NCBI GenBank assembly: GCA_945892985.1 | Contig: CAMDDU010000015.1 | Location: forward strand, 27,489-91,488 | Reading direction: 5' to 3' | Length of the DNA: 64,000 bases | From: CAITSH01 sp945892985 | GTDB lineage: Bacteria > Pseudomonadota > Gammaproteobacteria > Burkholderiales > SG8-39 | Part shown: positions 43,881 to 52,666 of the stretch, one piece after another | How positions within the stretch are numbered: the first letter of the stretch is position 1 | How the letters are laid out: the number at the start of each line of letters is the position of its first letter | The notes under the pieces: model-generated | Told to the model about the DNA's origin: nothing | What the model saw: the letters and a program-made list of their open reading frames with translations, nothing else | Databases searched by the model: none | Program-made: the position numbers and the translations under genes

Positions 43881-44906
43881 TCAGCCCCCCTTCGCCGCAA
43901 AAACGTCGCAATACGCCAGATCCCCGGACGGATGGGGGCTGCCAATTGCCGATTCCATGGCAGCCTCGATTCGCGCCCTCACCCTCGCATCAATACCGAG
44001 AATTGCCTCGCGGCTCAGAACCCCGTCCGCCAGCAGTTGCCGGACATGGCTCATCAACGGGTCGCAGTGCATGCTCCAATCCCGTACCGCCTCCGGCGGT
44101 TCCCCCTCGTTCCATGCCCAGGGCAGACTGGTTTCGGCTCCGGCAAGGTGGGGCCAGAAGGTGCGGTTGCCCGGGTAACGGGAAGTGCGGACTTCGACAA
44201 ACTGTGTTCTGCGCTCCTTCCTCACCCCATCCGCTGCGCCTCGCAGGGCGCCGAACAGTGCCTTGACGTCGGCTCCGTCGACGGTCGAACACTTGATGCC
44301 AAAGGATGCGGGTATATCCGTCAGCCGTCGTGCCAGAAACGTCGAGGATTTTGCGGTATCAACACCGCGCATGTCGGCCGGGACGCCGTTGTTCTCGCAA
44401 ATGCAGAGAAGGGGAACCTGCCAAAGGGCGGCGAGATTGATTCCCTCGTAGAACGCCCCTTCCTCCAGGACACCATCACCAAAAAAAGCGATGATGATCC
44501 CCGCCTGCCCGAACTGCTTGTGCGCCAGCGCGCTCCCCACGGCCATGGGAACGCTGCATCCCACGAGGGAAGTCGTCCAGGGAATTCCCAGTTCCGGTGC
44601 CACCATGTGCAGCGTTCCGCCCTTGCCGTCGGTGTTGCCGCCAATGCGCCCCAATTGCTCTGCGTACATCCGGCCGGGATCGGCGCCCCGAGCCAGAAGA
44701 TGGCCGTTGCTGCGATGGTTCGTATAGATGACATCCTCGGCGGCCGCGGACGAGCACACCCCGACCGCCGTCGCCTCCTGACCGATGGAAATATGGAAGT
44801 GCACCGGCATGATGGACCGCCGATGCAGTTGCAACATGCCCTCCTCGAAGCGGCGGATCAGCAGCATCCGTTCCAACGCTCCGGCAGTTTGTTCTAGGCT
44901 TTGCAT
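43881..44906 (-). CDS. Thiamine-diphosphate dehydrogenase E1 alpha (pair 2, divergent)
   Basis: 341-residue alpha subunit. ATG 44906 follows AAGGGGC. Key parts are NHRSNGHLLARG (His kept), GKGGTLHMVAPELG, FFGDGVLEEGAFYEGINLA and CENNGVPADM. Relative to pair 1 the GHGH is SNGH, and the C-terminal third has a distinct RYPGNRTFWPHLAGAE region, suggesting a different 2-oxoacid or acyloin substrate. First gene of the E1/E1/E2 group, 78 bp after the XDH subunit. Confidence 0.9.
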   Translation of the reverse strand: MQSLEQTAGALERMLLIRRFEEGMLQLHRRSIMPVHFHISIGQEATAVGVCSSAAAEDVIYTNHRSNGHLLARGADPGRMYAEQLGRIGGNTDGKGGTLHMVAPELGIPWTTSLVGCSVPMAVGSALAHKQFGQAGIIIAFFGDGVLEEGAFYEGINLAALWQVPLLCICENNGVPADMRGVDTAKSSTFLARRLTDIPASFGIKCSTVDGADVKALFGALRGAADGVRKERRTQFVEVRTSRYPGNRTFWPHLAGAETSLPWAWNEGEPPEAVRDWSMHCDPLMSHVRQLLADGVLSREAILGIDARVRARIEAAMESAIGSPHPSGDLAYCDVFAAKGG

Positions 44907-44984
44907 TTGATGCGCCCCTTTGGTCGAAAACAAGGTTGACCTGCATGATGTGAAATTCTAGAAGCAAGAAAAAATCGCGCGTCC

Positions 44985-47306
44985 CTACTGCGCCTTGCCG
45001 ATGACAGCGGCCCCTCCCGTGCGCGCATCCCGCAACGCCCTCCATACGCGCATTGGCGCAAGCGGCATGTCAATCCAGGAGACCCCCATTGGCCGCAGCG
45101 CATCCATCACCGCATTGACAACGCAGGGTGGCGCGCCGGTCGCCCCGGCTTCGCCAATACCCTTTACACCCAGCGGATTGTCGCCCGGCGGGCCTTCGAC
45201 AAAGAGGCATTCGATGTCGGGCAGGTCATCGGCCCGGGGCAATCCGTAGTCCATGAGGGAACCACTGGTCAACTGCCCCGAATCGGCGTCGTAGCGCACC
45301 TCTTCCATAAGGGCCTGGCCGATTCCCTGCGCCACACCGCCGTGCAACTGCCCTTGAGCCAAAAGCGGATTGACTATGCGTCCGGCATCCTGTGCGACGA
45401 CGTATCGGCGCAGGGCGACAACGCCTGTGTCCGGGTCTACCTCGACCTCGCAGGCATGGCATGCCGCGGGAAAGCCCTCGTGATAATTGTCAAAATGTCC
45501 GGTTGCCGTGAAACCCGGAACGGCCCGGAAAATATCCCGCCACCTGGTGAGGCGATCGGTTCCTGCGATCCGGAACGCGCCCTCGGCGTACTCGATATCG
45601 TCGACATTCACCTCAAGCAAGGCCGAGGAAACGACCTTTCCCTTGGCAATCGCGTCATCAACCGCCAGCGCGAGCGATGACCCCATCAATGTCAGCGACC
45701 ACGACGCGCCAGTGCCTGTCGCCTCTGGGACGGTATCCGTATCGCCCTGTACAAAGCGCATTGACTCAATCGGCATGCCCAACCGGTCGGCGACAATCTG
45801 CGTGAAGCTGGTCTCGTGCCCCTGGCCGTTGGAAACCGTGCCAACCACCACTTCGAATCCCTCCTGGTCGCCGCGGGCACGCAACCACGCCGGCTTCGTC
45901 TTCGCCGGGCCATGCAGGTTCTCGACGAACCAGGAAACCCCGAATCCATGAAGGCGGCCGGATCGCCTCGCGGCCTCACGCCGCGCGGGCAACCCGTCAT
46001 GCCCGATCATCTGCAAAGCCTTGTCAAAGACTGGCTTGAATTCCACGTTCAAGAAGCTGGCCCCAAGCGCATTCGTACAGCTGTGGTCGCTGCGCTCCAA
46101 TCCGTTGACGCGGCGCATCGCCAGCGGATCCAGCCCCAGCTTTCCGGCCGCCAGGTCGATCAGGCTCTCGCAGGCCTGCACCACCTCGGGCCGCCCCGCC
46201 CCCCTGTACACGGTGGTCGGCAGCGTATTGGAAAAGACGCCCTCAACCTGGACGTAAGCGGCCGCCATTTTGTAAATCCCCGCCAGCAGCGCAAGTCCGT
46301 TATACGTGGGGATGAAAGTCCGCGGCGAAGCGTAAGCGCCCAGATTGACTATGCGGAATCCGCGCAGCGCGCGAATGCGGCCATCCCTGTCGACGCCAAG
46401 CTCAAGATCAAAAACATTGTCCCGTGCGTGCTGGTCCGAAATCATCGCCTCGGAGCGGGTGCAAAGCCATTTAACCGCAACACCGAGCAAGCGCGCCGCC
46501 TTGAGGCACAGTATGTATTCGGGGTAAAGACTGTTCTTGGTCCCGAATCCGCCGCCCACGTCCCGGCTGATAACGCGAAGTTCATCCGCGGCAAGGTGCA
46601 GCACCTGTTCGACCAGGGTCTGTTTGAATCCATGCGGCCTTTGCGTCCCCACATGCAGGGTCAGTCGGCCGGAACTCTTGTCATACTCGCCGATGGCACT
46701 GCGCGGCTCGAGTGGGCTGGCAATCACCCTTTGCTGGACAAATCGCGTCCGCACCACGTGATGGGCTGCCGCAAGGGCGGCCTCTGTCGCCGCAGCGTCG
46801 CCAAGTTCATGCCGGAAAGCCACATTGCGCGGAAACTCTGGCCATATCGAAATGCCGGCGTTCGCAGCTTCGCCCGTCAGGATCACCGCCGGAAGCTCCT
46901 CGTAATCAATCTCGACCGCCTCGGCGGCGTCGCGCGCCCGGTTATGGGTATCGGCGACGACAAACGCCACCGGTTCACCGGCGTACCTGACGAAATCCGC
47001 GGCAAGTGCCGGCTGGAGGGGTGCCGGCCACGCCGGATCGCTTCCCGCAGCCCCGGGTGGAGCAAAATCAAGCGGTATGGGCCCGACCGAAAGCAGGTCG
47101 GCGGCGGTCAGGACCAACCTTACGCCGGGCATCCCGCGCGCCAACTTGGCATCGATGCCCAGAATACGGGCGTGCGCATGGGGCGACCGGACAACCTGCG
47201 CATGTAAAAGACCGGGCATCTGCAAGTCGTCCAGATACTGCCCCTGCCCGAGCAGAAACCGCCCGTCCTCCCGCCTGGGAATGCTGTCTCCTATTACGAC
47301 ATTCAT
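44985..47306 (-). CDS. Xanthine-dehydrogenase-family molybdopterin-binding large subunit
   Basis: 773-residue catalytic subunit of a molybdenum hydroxylase. Markers are GGGFGTKNSLYPE (near 255), TTVYRGAGRPE, GQGHETSFTQIVADRLG and GEAGATGAPP with base Glu719. No CO-dehydrogenase AYRCSFR loop is present. As with the gene at 19371, no FeS or FAD subunit gene adjoins it. Unusually, it overlaps by 4 nt the stop of an ABC permease gene, so it is translated together with a Pot-type importer. A decayed third copy lies at 30342. Confidence 0.9.
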   Translation of the reverse strand: MNVVIGDSIPRREDGRFLLGQGQYLDDLQMPGLLHAQVVRSPHAHARILGIDAKLARGMPGVRLVLTAADLLSVGPIPLDFAPPGAAGSDPAWPAPLQPALAADFVRYAGEPVAFVVADTHNRARDAAEAVEIDYEELPAVILTGEAANAGISIWPEFPRNVAFRHELGDAAATEAALAAAHHVVRTRFVQQRVIASPLEPRSAIGEYDKSSGRLTLHVGTQRPHGFKQTLVEQVLHLAADELRVISRDVGGGFGTKNSLYPEYILCLKAARLLGVAVKWLCTRSEAMISDQHARDNVFDLELGVDRDGRIRALRGFRIVNLGAYASPRTFIPTYNGLALLAGIYKMAAAYVQVEGVFSNTLPTTVYRGAGRPEVVQACESLIDLAAGKLGLDPLAMRRVNGLERSDHSCTNALGASFLNVEFKPVFDKALQMIGHDGLPARREAARRSGRLHGFGVSWFVENLHGPAKTKPAWLRARGDQEGFEVVVGTVSNGQGHETSFTQIVADRLGMPIESMRFVQGDTDTVPEATGTGASWSLTLMGSSLALAVDDAIAKGKVVSSALLEVNVDDIEYAEGAFRIAGTDRLTRWRDIFRAVPGFTATGHFDNYHEGFPAACHACEVEVDPDTGVVALRRYVVAQDAGRIVNPLLAQGQLHGGVAQGIGQALMEEVRYDADSGQLTSGSLMDYGLPRADDLPDIECLFVEGPPGDNPLGVKGIGEAGATGAPPCVVNAVMDALRPMGVSWIDMPLAPMRVWRALRDARTGGAAVIGKAQ

Positions 47307-48115
47307 GCGCCAATCCTCAGTTGGGTGCCGCCGCGGGCCAGCCGGCTCAACGCAAACGCCACCACGAGCGAGAGCGCAACCAGCATAGTCGCGACCGCCG
47401 CCACAGCCGGGTCAAGATAACCCTGAACGTGCTGCATCAATCTGAGCGGCAGCGTGTCCGATTTGGTAATAAAAAGCGACAGCGAAAAATTGTCGAATGA
47501 CATGATGAAGGCCACCGCCGCACCCCCGATAATACCCGGCGCGATCAGCGGCAGGGTGATACGAAAGAATGTTCCCGCACGACTCTCGCCAAGGTTCAGC
47601 GACGCATGCTCCAGCGCCATGTCGTAATTGGAAAACGAGGCAAGAACCATGTAGGTCACATACGGAATGCCTATTACCGAGTGCCCGAGCATGGTCGCCC
47701 AAAGCCCCGGCACCATTCCGTAATCACGCAGCACGAAAAGAATGCCAAGGCCCAGCACGATACCCGGCAGGGCAAGCGGCAGCATTACGAATGCACGCAC
47801 CGGCCCGGAATAAGTGACACGATAATGATTGAGGGCAACGGCCGCGGCGGTCCCGGCAACCGCGGAAATCAAGGCAACACCTGCCGCGATAAGGAGGCTC
47901 ACCCGGAAACCGGCGGTGAAGGAAGTGTTACGAAGCGCTTCCGCAAACCAGCGACCGCTGAACGCTGTCGGCGGAAAGGCCAATGTGTCGCCCGCTGTAA
48001 ACGACAGCACCACGGTAATGATTAGCGGCGCAAGCAGGAACAGGCAGACGGCCGCCGCGTACATACGCAGGAGCATCCTCGCGAGCCGTCCCCCGGTATT
48101 CACGTGCGCACCCAT
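47303..48115 (-). CDS. Pot-type ABC importer permease (PotC-like)
   Basis: 270-residue inner-membrane protein with six hydrophobic segments. EHASLNLGESRAGTFFRITLP is the EAA loop, followed by a late AFIMSFDNFSLSLF segment that is characteristic of PotC/YdcV permeases. It overlaps the other permease by 16 nt and the XDH gene by 4 nt. Confidence 0.93.
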   Translation of the reverse strand: MGAHVNTGGRLARMLLRMYAAAVCLFLLAPLIITVVLSFTAGDTLAFPPTAFSGRWFAEALRNTSFTAGFRVSLLIAAGVALISAVAGTAAAVALNHYRVTYSGPVRAFVMLPLALPGIVLGLGILFVLRDYGMVPGLWATMLGHSVIGIPYVTYMVLASFSNYDMALEHASLNLGESRAGTFFRITLPLIAPGIIGGAAVAFIMSFDNFSLSLFITKSDTLPLRLMQHVQGYLDPAVAAVATMLVALSLVVAFALSRLARGGTQLRIGA

Positions 48116-48990
48116 GGCGACAAATACCGCACCAGCAGATTAGTCCCGACCAGGATCACTGCAACAATGGCCAGCATAACCATCGCCAGGGCCGCTGAGA
48201 GCGCCCAGCTTGCGTTGGTCAGCGCCTCTTCGTACACCACCGGTGCGAGCATTCTGAATTTCGTACTTCCCATCAGGATGGGGATGACAAAATCACTGAG
48301 CACGCCAGCAAGCACCAGTTGAAAGCCGGCAAGCGCCCCGGGCAGGCTCAGGGGAATCACCACCCGCACAAACGTGCCCACGCCGCTCTCTCCCAGGTTG
48401 CCGGAAGCCCGCAGTACCAGGGGGTCAATCTTGGACATGGCGTTGATCATGGGCAGTATCGCCAGCGGCAGGTAACGATGGACAATGCCAAGGAGCATTC
48501 CCGGGACCTCGTACATCAGGTGCAGCGGCGAATCAACCAGCCCCGTGCCGATCAACAGCCTGTTGACAATGCCGGTGTCGGCGATGAAAACCATCCAGCC
48601 GAAGACACGCATGATCACCGAGACGAACAAGGGCATGTAGACGCACCAGAGCAACAGCTTGCGCGAGTGCCCGGCGAACGAGACCAGGAAATACGCAAAG
48701 GGATATGCCGTCAGCACACAAAATGCGGCGACCCCGCCGGCGACCATCAGGGTATTGCCGAAGACTGCCGAGTAGAACGGGTCGGTGAGCGCGGTGACGT
48801 AGTTGTCCAGGACCCAGGCCGGACGCATCATCCCCACCGGGTCGTCCTGATTGAAACTGTTGCGCGCGAGGCGCGCGAGGGGGGCGACAAACATCGGCAA
48901 CAAAATGGCTAGCGCGGGGATCATCCAGCACCAGAAAGACAGCTGGCTGCGCCACTTGTCACCCACGCCAGATTTGGATGCGACCGTCAT
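48100..48990 (-). CDS. Pot-type ABC importer permease (PotB-like)
   Basis: 296-residue inner-membrane protein with about six helices. The EAA loop reads ASGNLGESGVGTFVRVVIP, and the N-terminal half contains the longer periplasmic loop typical of PotB/YdcU. It overlaps the ATPase gene by 4 nt and the PotC-like gene by 16 nt, so the transporter is one tight operon unit. Confidence 0.93.
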   Translation of the reverse strand: MTVASKSGVGDKWRSQLSFWCWMIPALAILLPMFVAPLARLARNSFNQDDPVGMMRPAWVLDNYVTALTDPFYSAVFGNTLMVAGGVAAFCVLTAYPFAYFLVSFAGHSRKLLLWCVYMPLFVSVIMRVFGWMVFIADTGIVNRLLIGTGLVDSPLHLMYEVPGMLLGIVHRYLPLAILPMINAMSKIDPLVLRASGNLGESGVGTFVRVVIPLSLPGALAGFQLVLAGVLSDFVIPILMGSTKFRMLAPVVYEEALTNASWALSAALAMVMLAIVAVILVGTNLLVRYLSPWVRT

Positions 48991-50108
48991 CGGGCGACCA
49001 CTACGCAGAGTGACGGGTCGAAATCAAGGAATGCGGCATCCCCTTGCTTCAGGTGCGTCCCGGACGACGCACCGCCCATGCGGTCGCAAAGCAATTGTAC
49101 CGCCCCCGATTCGACCACCGTCCTTTGCGTTGCCCCGAGAAATGTAACTAGCTCGATGCGGCCGGGACCGGCGGCATGGACCGCCGTCGGTTGGGCTGAC
49201 ACCGCGAGATGCTCCGCGCGCACGAAAACCGTGACCGCACTCCCGACCGTGTACGCGGCACGATCCGCCACGCGAAACCGCAGCCCCCCTGCGGCGTACA
49301 ATTCCGACCAGCCCTCACCCGCCGCGCCAACAGTCGCGGGAATTGCATTTGTCGTGCCCAGGAACGACATCACGAACGGACTCGCCGGTGCGTGATAGAC
49401 CTCCTCGGCCGTACCCACCTGCACGATGCGACCGCGTTCCATGACCGCGATCCGGTCGGCCAGGGTGAATGCCTCGCGCTGGTCGTGCGTTACAAGAATC
49501 GTCGTAATCTGCAGCCGGCGCAAAAGCAGGCTCAGTTCGAGTTGCGTCTCTTCGCGCAGGTTCTTGTCGAGGGCGCTGAACGCCTCGTCCAGGAGCATCA
49601 CGGCCGGCCGGATTGCCAGCGCGCGCGCAACGGCGACACGCTGGCTTTGCCCACCTGACAACTGCGCCGGGTAACGGCGTTCCAATCCGTCAAGCTTGAG
49701 CAGGCTGATCATTTCATTAACGCGCTCGTTCGCCTGTTTTTTGTCGACGCGTTGCGCCCTCAGCCCGTAGGCGATATTGGCGGCCACGGTGAGGTGCGGG
49801 AACAGCGCGTAGCGCTGGAACACCATCGCCGTTCCGCGCCGGTTTGCCGGAACGCGGGTGATCGTCCGTTCGCGCAATACGACCTCACCGCTGTCGGGCG
49901 ACTCGAACCCGGCAATAATGTTGAGCAGCGTGGACTTGCCGCAGCCGCTTGGGCCGAGCAAAGCCACGATTTCACCGCGGCGTATTTGCAAGGAGCAATC
50001 AGCGGCGGCAACAACGGCGCCAAAGCGCTTGTTGACCGCGTCAAGGTGCAACTCGACAGCCTGCCCCGGTACATGGCGCCTCCGGTCAGTGACACCCACC
50101 TCGATCAT
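48987..50108 (-). CDS. Pot-type ABC importer ATPase (PotA-like)
   Basis: 373-residue ATPase from ATG 50108 (GAAGGAAA upstream). Walker A GPSGCGKST (52-60), signature LSGGQSQRVAVARAL, Walker B VMLLDEAFSALD (note DEA rather than DEP) and switch His in LVTHDQREA. A C-terminal TOBE-like domain (about 290-373) fits polyamine/iron/phosphonate-type importers. The frame upstream to 50375 lies inside the receptor gene and is rejected. Confidence 0.93.
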   Translation of the reverse strand: MIEVGVTDRRRHVPGQAVELHLDAVNKRFGAVVAAADCSLQIRRGEIVALLGPSGCGKSTLLNIIAGFESPDSGEVVLRERTITRVPANRRGTAMVFQRYALFPHLTVAANIAYGLRAQRVDKKQANERVNEMISLLKLDGLERRYPAQLSGGQSQRVAVARALAIRPAVMLLDEAFSALDKNLREETQLELSLLLRRLQITTILVTHDQREAFTLADRIAVMERGRIVQVGTAEEVYHAPASPFVMSFLGTTNAIPATVGAAGEGWSELYAAGGLRFRVADRAAYTVGSAVTVFVRAEHLAVSAQPTAVHAAGPGRIELVTFLGATQRTVVESGAVQLLCDRMGGASSGTHLKQGDAAFLDFDPSLCVVVAR

Positions 50109-50119
50109 GGCAATTTCCT

Positions 50120-51175
50120 TCAGCCCTGTACTTCGCGGGCCCAGCGCTGCAACCATCCGCGCTGCTTCTCGGCGACAAAATCCTCGTCGATGAAGAACAA
50201 CTTGCCGCCGTCGGAGGCGCCCGACGCCTTGGCCGCACCGGGCACAGCAAGATTGCGTCGCACCGGCGTTCCATATTGCGCCTCGGTGGCTCTTGCCTGT
50301 TGGGCCTGGGCAAGCGTGCTGTCGATAAAGCGGTGAGCAAGATCGGGGTTCTTCGCCCCCTTGGTGATGACCCAATCGTAGCCGATCGCAACCTGCCCTT
50401 CTTTGGCCGACATCCTGACCACCTTCGGGTTGACCTTGGATGCGGCGAACACGCGGATCACGAACTGCGGGGCCACCCCGGCTTCGCCGCGCTCAAGTAT
50501 CTGGTTGGGCTGTATGGGATCGCTGAAAAAGGTGCGTACGTTCGGCTTGAGCTCGGCCAGCTTGCGGAACGCATTATCAATATCCTTGTCATTCTCTTCT
50601 TTTCCACCCATGGCCCTGACCACGCAGATAAGCACGTAAAGCGAGGTGGAAATGGCCGAAGACGGCATGATCAGCTTGCCCTTCAGGTCCGGATTCCACA
50701 GATCCATCCATGACTTGATTTGCCCCTTGTAAATATCGGTGTTGACCATGAGATCCACCGAGTCGAAGAACATGGCAACGCCGCTGCCACCGGGGGTCAG
50801 CGTTCCGTCTATCGTTTCCTTCAAATTCGGGATCTTCGCCGGCTCAATCGTCCTGAGAAGGCCGGCCTTGGCTGCACGCATGCCAAACGATCGGGACATC
50901 AATGTCACATCAAAAGGCGGTGAGTCGGGTGCCGCCTGCATCTTGCTCAAGGCCGAGACCGATGTCTCGACGCTCCACTCGAGCGTACCCTTGGTCGCAG
51001 TCTCGAAAGGCGCGGTGAGAATGCCTTCGAGGGGTTTGTACGGCCCGCCGAAATGCGTGACGCGAAGCGCTGCGGCCTGCGCCAGTGCCGGACCGATGAG
51101 CCCGGGGAGTGTCACACCGGCGGCAACTGCGCCTATGCCCTGGACGATGCGACGACGGGAAATATCAGTAGTCAT
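50120..51175 (-). CDS. Pot-type periplasmic substrate-binding protein with Tat-like signal
   Basis: 351-residue extracellular solute-binding protein (SBP_bac family 8/1-like, PotD/YdcS relatives). The N-terminus shows SRRRIVQG (6-13), then a mildly hydrophobic stretch and ALAQA, a twin-arginine-type export signal rather than a plain Sec one. Family features: VDLMVNTDIYKG, WMDLWNPDLKGKL and an extended C-terminal lobe. Ligands in the family include polyamines, gamma-aminobutyrate and phosphonates, so the ligand is unknown. It lies 11 bp before the ATPase start. Confidence 0.9.
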   Translation of the reverse strand: MTTDISRRRIVQGIGAVAAGVTLPGLIGPALAQAAALRVTHFGGPYKPLEGILTAPFETATKGTLEWSVETSVSALSKMQAAPDSPPFDVTLMSRSFGMRAAKAGLLRTIEPAKIPNLKETIDGTLTPGGSGVAMFFDSVDLMVNTDIYKGQIKSWMDLWNPDLKGKLIMPSSAISTSLYVLICVVRAMGGKEENDKDIDNAFRKLAELKPNVRTFFSDPIQPNQILERGEAGVAPQFVIRVFAASKVNPKVVRMSAKEGQVAIGYDWVITKGAKNPDLAHRFIDSTLAQAQQARATEAQYGTPVRRNLAVPGAAKASGASDGGKLFFIDEDFVAEKQRGWLQRWAREVQG

Positions 51176-51226
51176 TTCAGGTATCCTTCATATCAGTTTG
51201 ATTAGATGAAACGGATGTGCAATTTT

Positions 51227-52666
51227 CTAGGTCTGCCTTGAAAAATCCATACCGGTGCGCTTTTGTGCGGCAACAATCAGGCGATTGGACGCGGCGTTGA
51301 GCCCGTCAAGCGCGCGCATTTCGTCCACGTCCACCATGCGACCGTCGCGCACGCGCACGCGTCCGTCCACTATGGTCAACGCGGCATATGGGTCGCTCCC
51401 GGCGAACAGCAACGCACCAAGCGGATCGAGCACGGCGCCCCCGAGGGACAGGCGGCGCAATGGAAAGGCGGCCAGGTCCGCCGCCATCCCCGGCGAAAGC
51501 TGCCCGATATCCGTTCGCCCCAGCGCGCGCGCACCGCCCCGGGTCCCCATCCACAAGATGTCTTGCGGTGTCATCCAGTCGTCCGGTCGGTCGCCATCCT
51601 CGTAGCCGCCGACCCGATGCAACACCAGGGCAAGGCGCATTTCGTTGAGCATGTTGGTCGAGTCGCTGCTGGCCGGTCCATCAACGCCAATTCCAACATT
51701 GATGCCGCGTGCGCGCCATTGCCCGACTCGGGCGGCCTTCTTGCCCAGCCTGACAATGCAGTGCGGGCAATGGGCCAGACTGGCACCGGCGTCTGCAATG
51801 GCACTCATCTCATCGTTATCGAGCAGGGTGGAGTGCGCAAACCACGTGCGCTCCCACAACCAGCCCGATTCACGCAGCAAGTCCATCGGCTTGCCACCAC
51901 GTTCGCGCATCACCGCGCGTTCGTCCGGCCGGGGATCGAAATGCACGTGCAGCCCGCAGTCGTTGGCGCGTGCGAGATCGGCGAAACGACGCATCAATTC
52001 AGGCTGGCGATACGTCACGCCGGTCGGCCCCATCGCAATTTGCAGCATTGATCCGTGCGAGGTGTCGTGGTAATGGCGGATCGCTGACTCGATTTTTGGA
52101 AACAGCGCATCGGGCTTGTCAAGAAGCCGGTCCAGTTGCGCCCCCATCAATGAACGCAGACTCGGTTCAAGATCGGCCTCGATGGTCGGCATACCCCCGC
52201 GCACCAGGACAAAGCGCATACCCGCCTCGCGCACGCCGCGTATCTCCTCGGCCGCCATCTCGCCGTCGGCCTCCGGCATCAGGTAGGCAAAATCAGCATT
52301 GGTGGTGCAGCCGGAAAGCAGCAATTCGCAACTGTTTGCAAGGGCAGACCAGTAATAAGCGTCGGGATCGATTTCAGCCCAAAGCGGATACATCACATGC
52401 AGCCAGCCGAGGATGTCGGTGCGCGTCGCCGCGGGAACCGCGCGGGTAAGTGTCTGGTAAAGGTGGTGATGGATGTTCACCAGCCCGGGGGTGACAAGGC
52501 AGCCTGCCACCGAAATTTGCTCATCCACGGCCATCTCCGGCGCCGGTTCCGGTCCCAGCGCGCGTATTTTCCCGTCCTCGATCAGCACATACCCGTCCTT
52601 GATGATGCTGCGCGCATCGTCACAGGTGTGTATCCAGTCCGCATGACGCAGCAGCAGTGTGGTCAT
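51227..52666 (-). CDS. Amidohydrolase, 8-oxoguanine-deaminase-like (TRZ/ATZ group)
   Basis: 479-residue metal-dependent deaminase or hydrolase. NIHHHLYQTLTRA (His66, His68) followed by WLHVMYPLWAEID closely resembles 8-oxoguanine deaminases. Further ligands: His in GLHVHFDPRPDE, His in TWFAHSTLL and Asp in GIGVDGPASSDS. The start overlaps the stop of the upstream amidohydrolase by 4 nt. The exact purine- or triazine-like substrate is not determined by these motifs. Confidence 0.9.
   Translation of the reverse strand: MTTLLLRHADWIHTCDDARSIIKDGYVLIEDGKIRALGPEPAPEMAVDEQISVAGCLVTPGLVNIHHHLYQTLTRAVPAATRTDILGWLHVMYPLWAEIDPDAYYWSALANSCELLLSGCTTNADFAYLMPEADGEMAAEEIRGVREAGMRFVLVRGGMPTIEADLEPSLRSLMGAQLDRLLDKPDALFPKIESAIRHYHDTSHGSMLQIAMGPTGVTYRQPELMRRFADLARANDCGLHVHFDPRPDERAVMRERGGKPMDLLRESGWLWERTWFAHSTLLDNDEMSAIADAGASLAHCPHCIVRLGKKAARVGQWRARGINVGIGVDGPASSDSTNMLNEMRLALVLHRVGGYEDGDRPDDWMTPQDILWMGTRGGARALGRTDIGQLSPGMAADLAAFPLRRLSLGGAVLDPLGALLFAGSDPYAALTIVDGRVRVRDGRMVDVDEMRALDGLNAASNRLIVAAQKRTGMDFSRQT

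Noticed and set aside
45816..47207. 463-codon plus-strand open frame
   Set aside because: Lies wholly antisense to the XDH subunit at 44985, which has full family motifs; the Arg/Gln/Pro-rich product is typical of a shadow frame.
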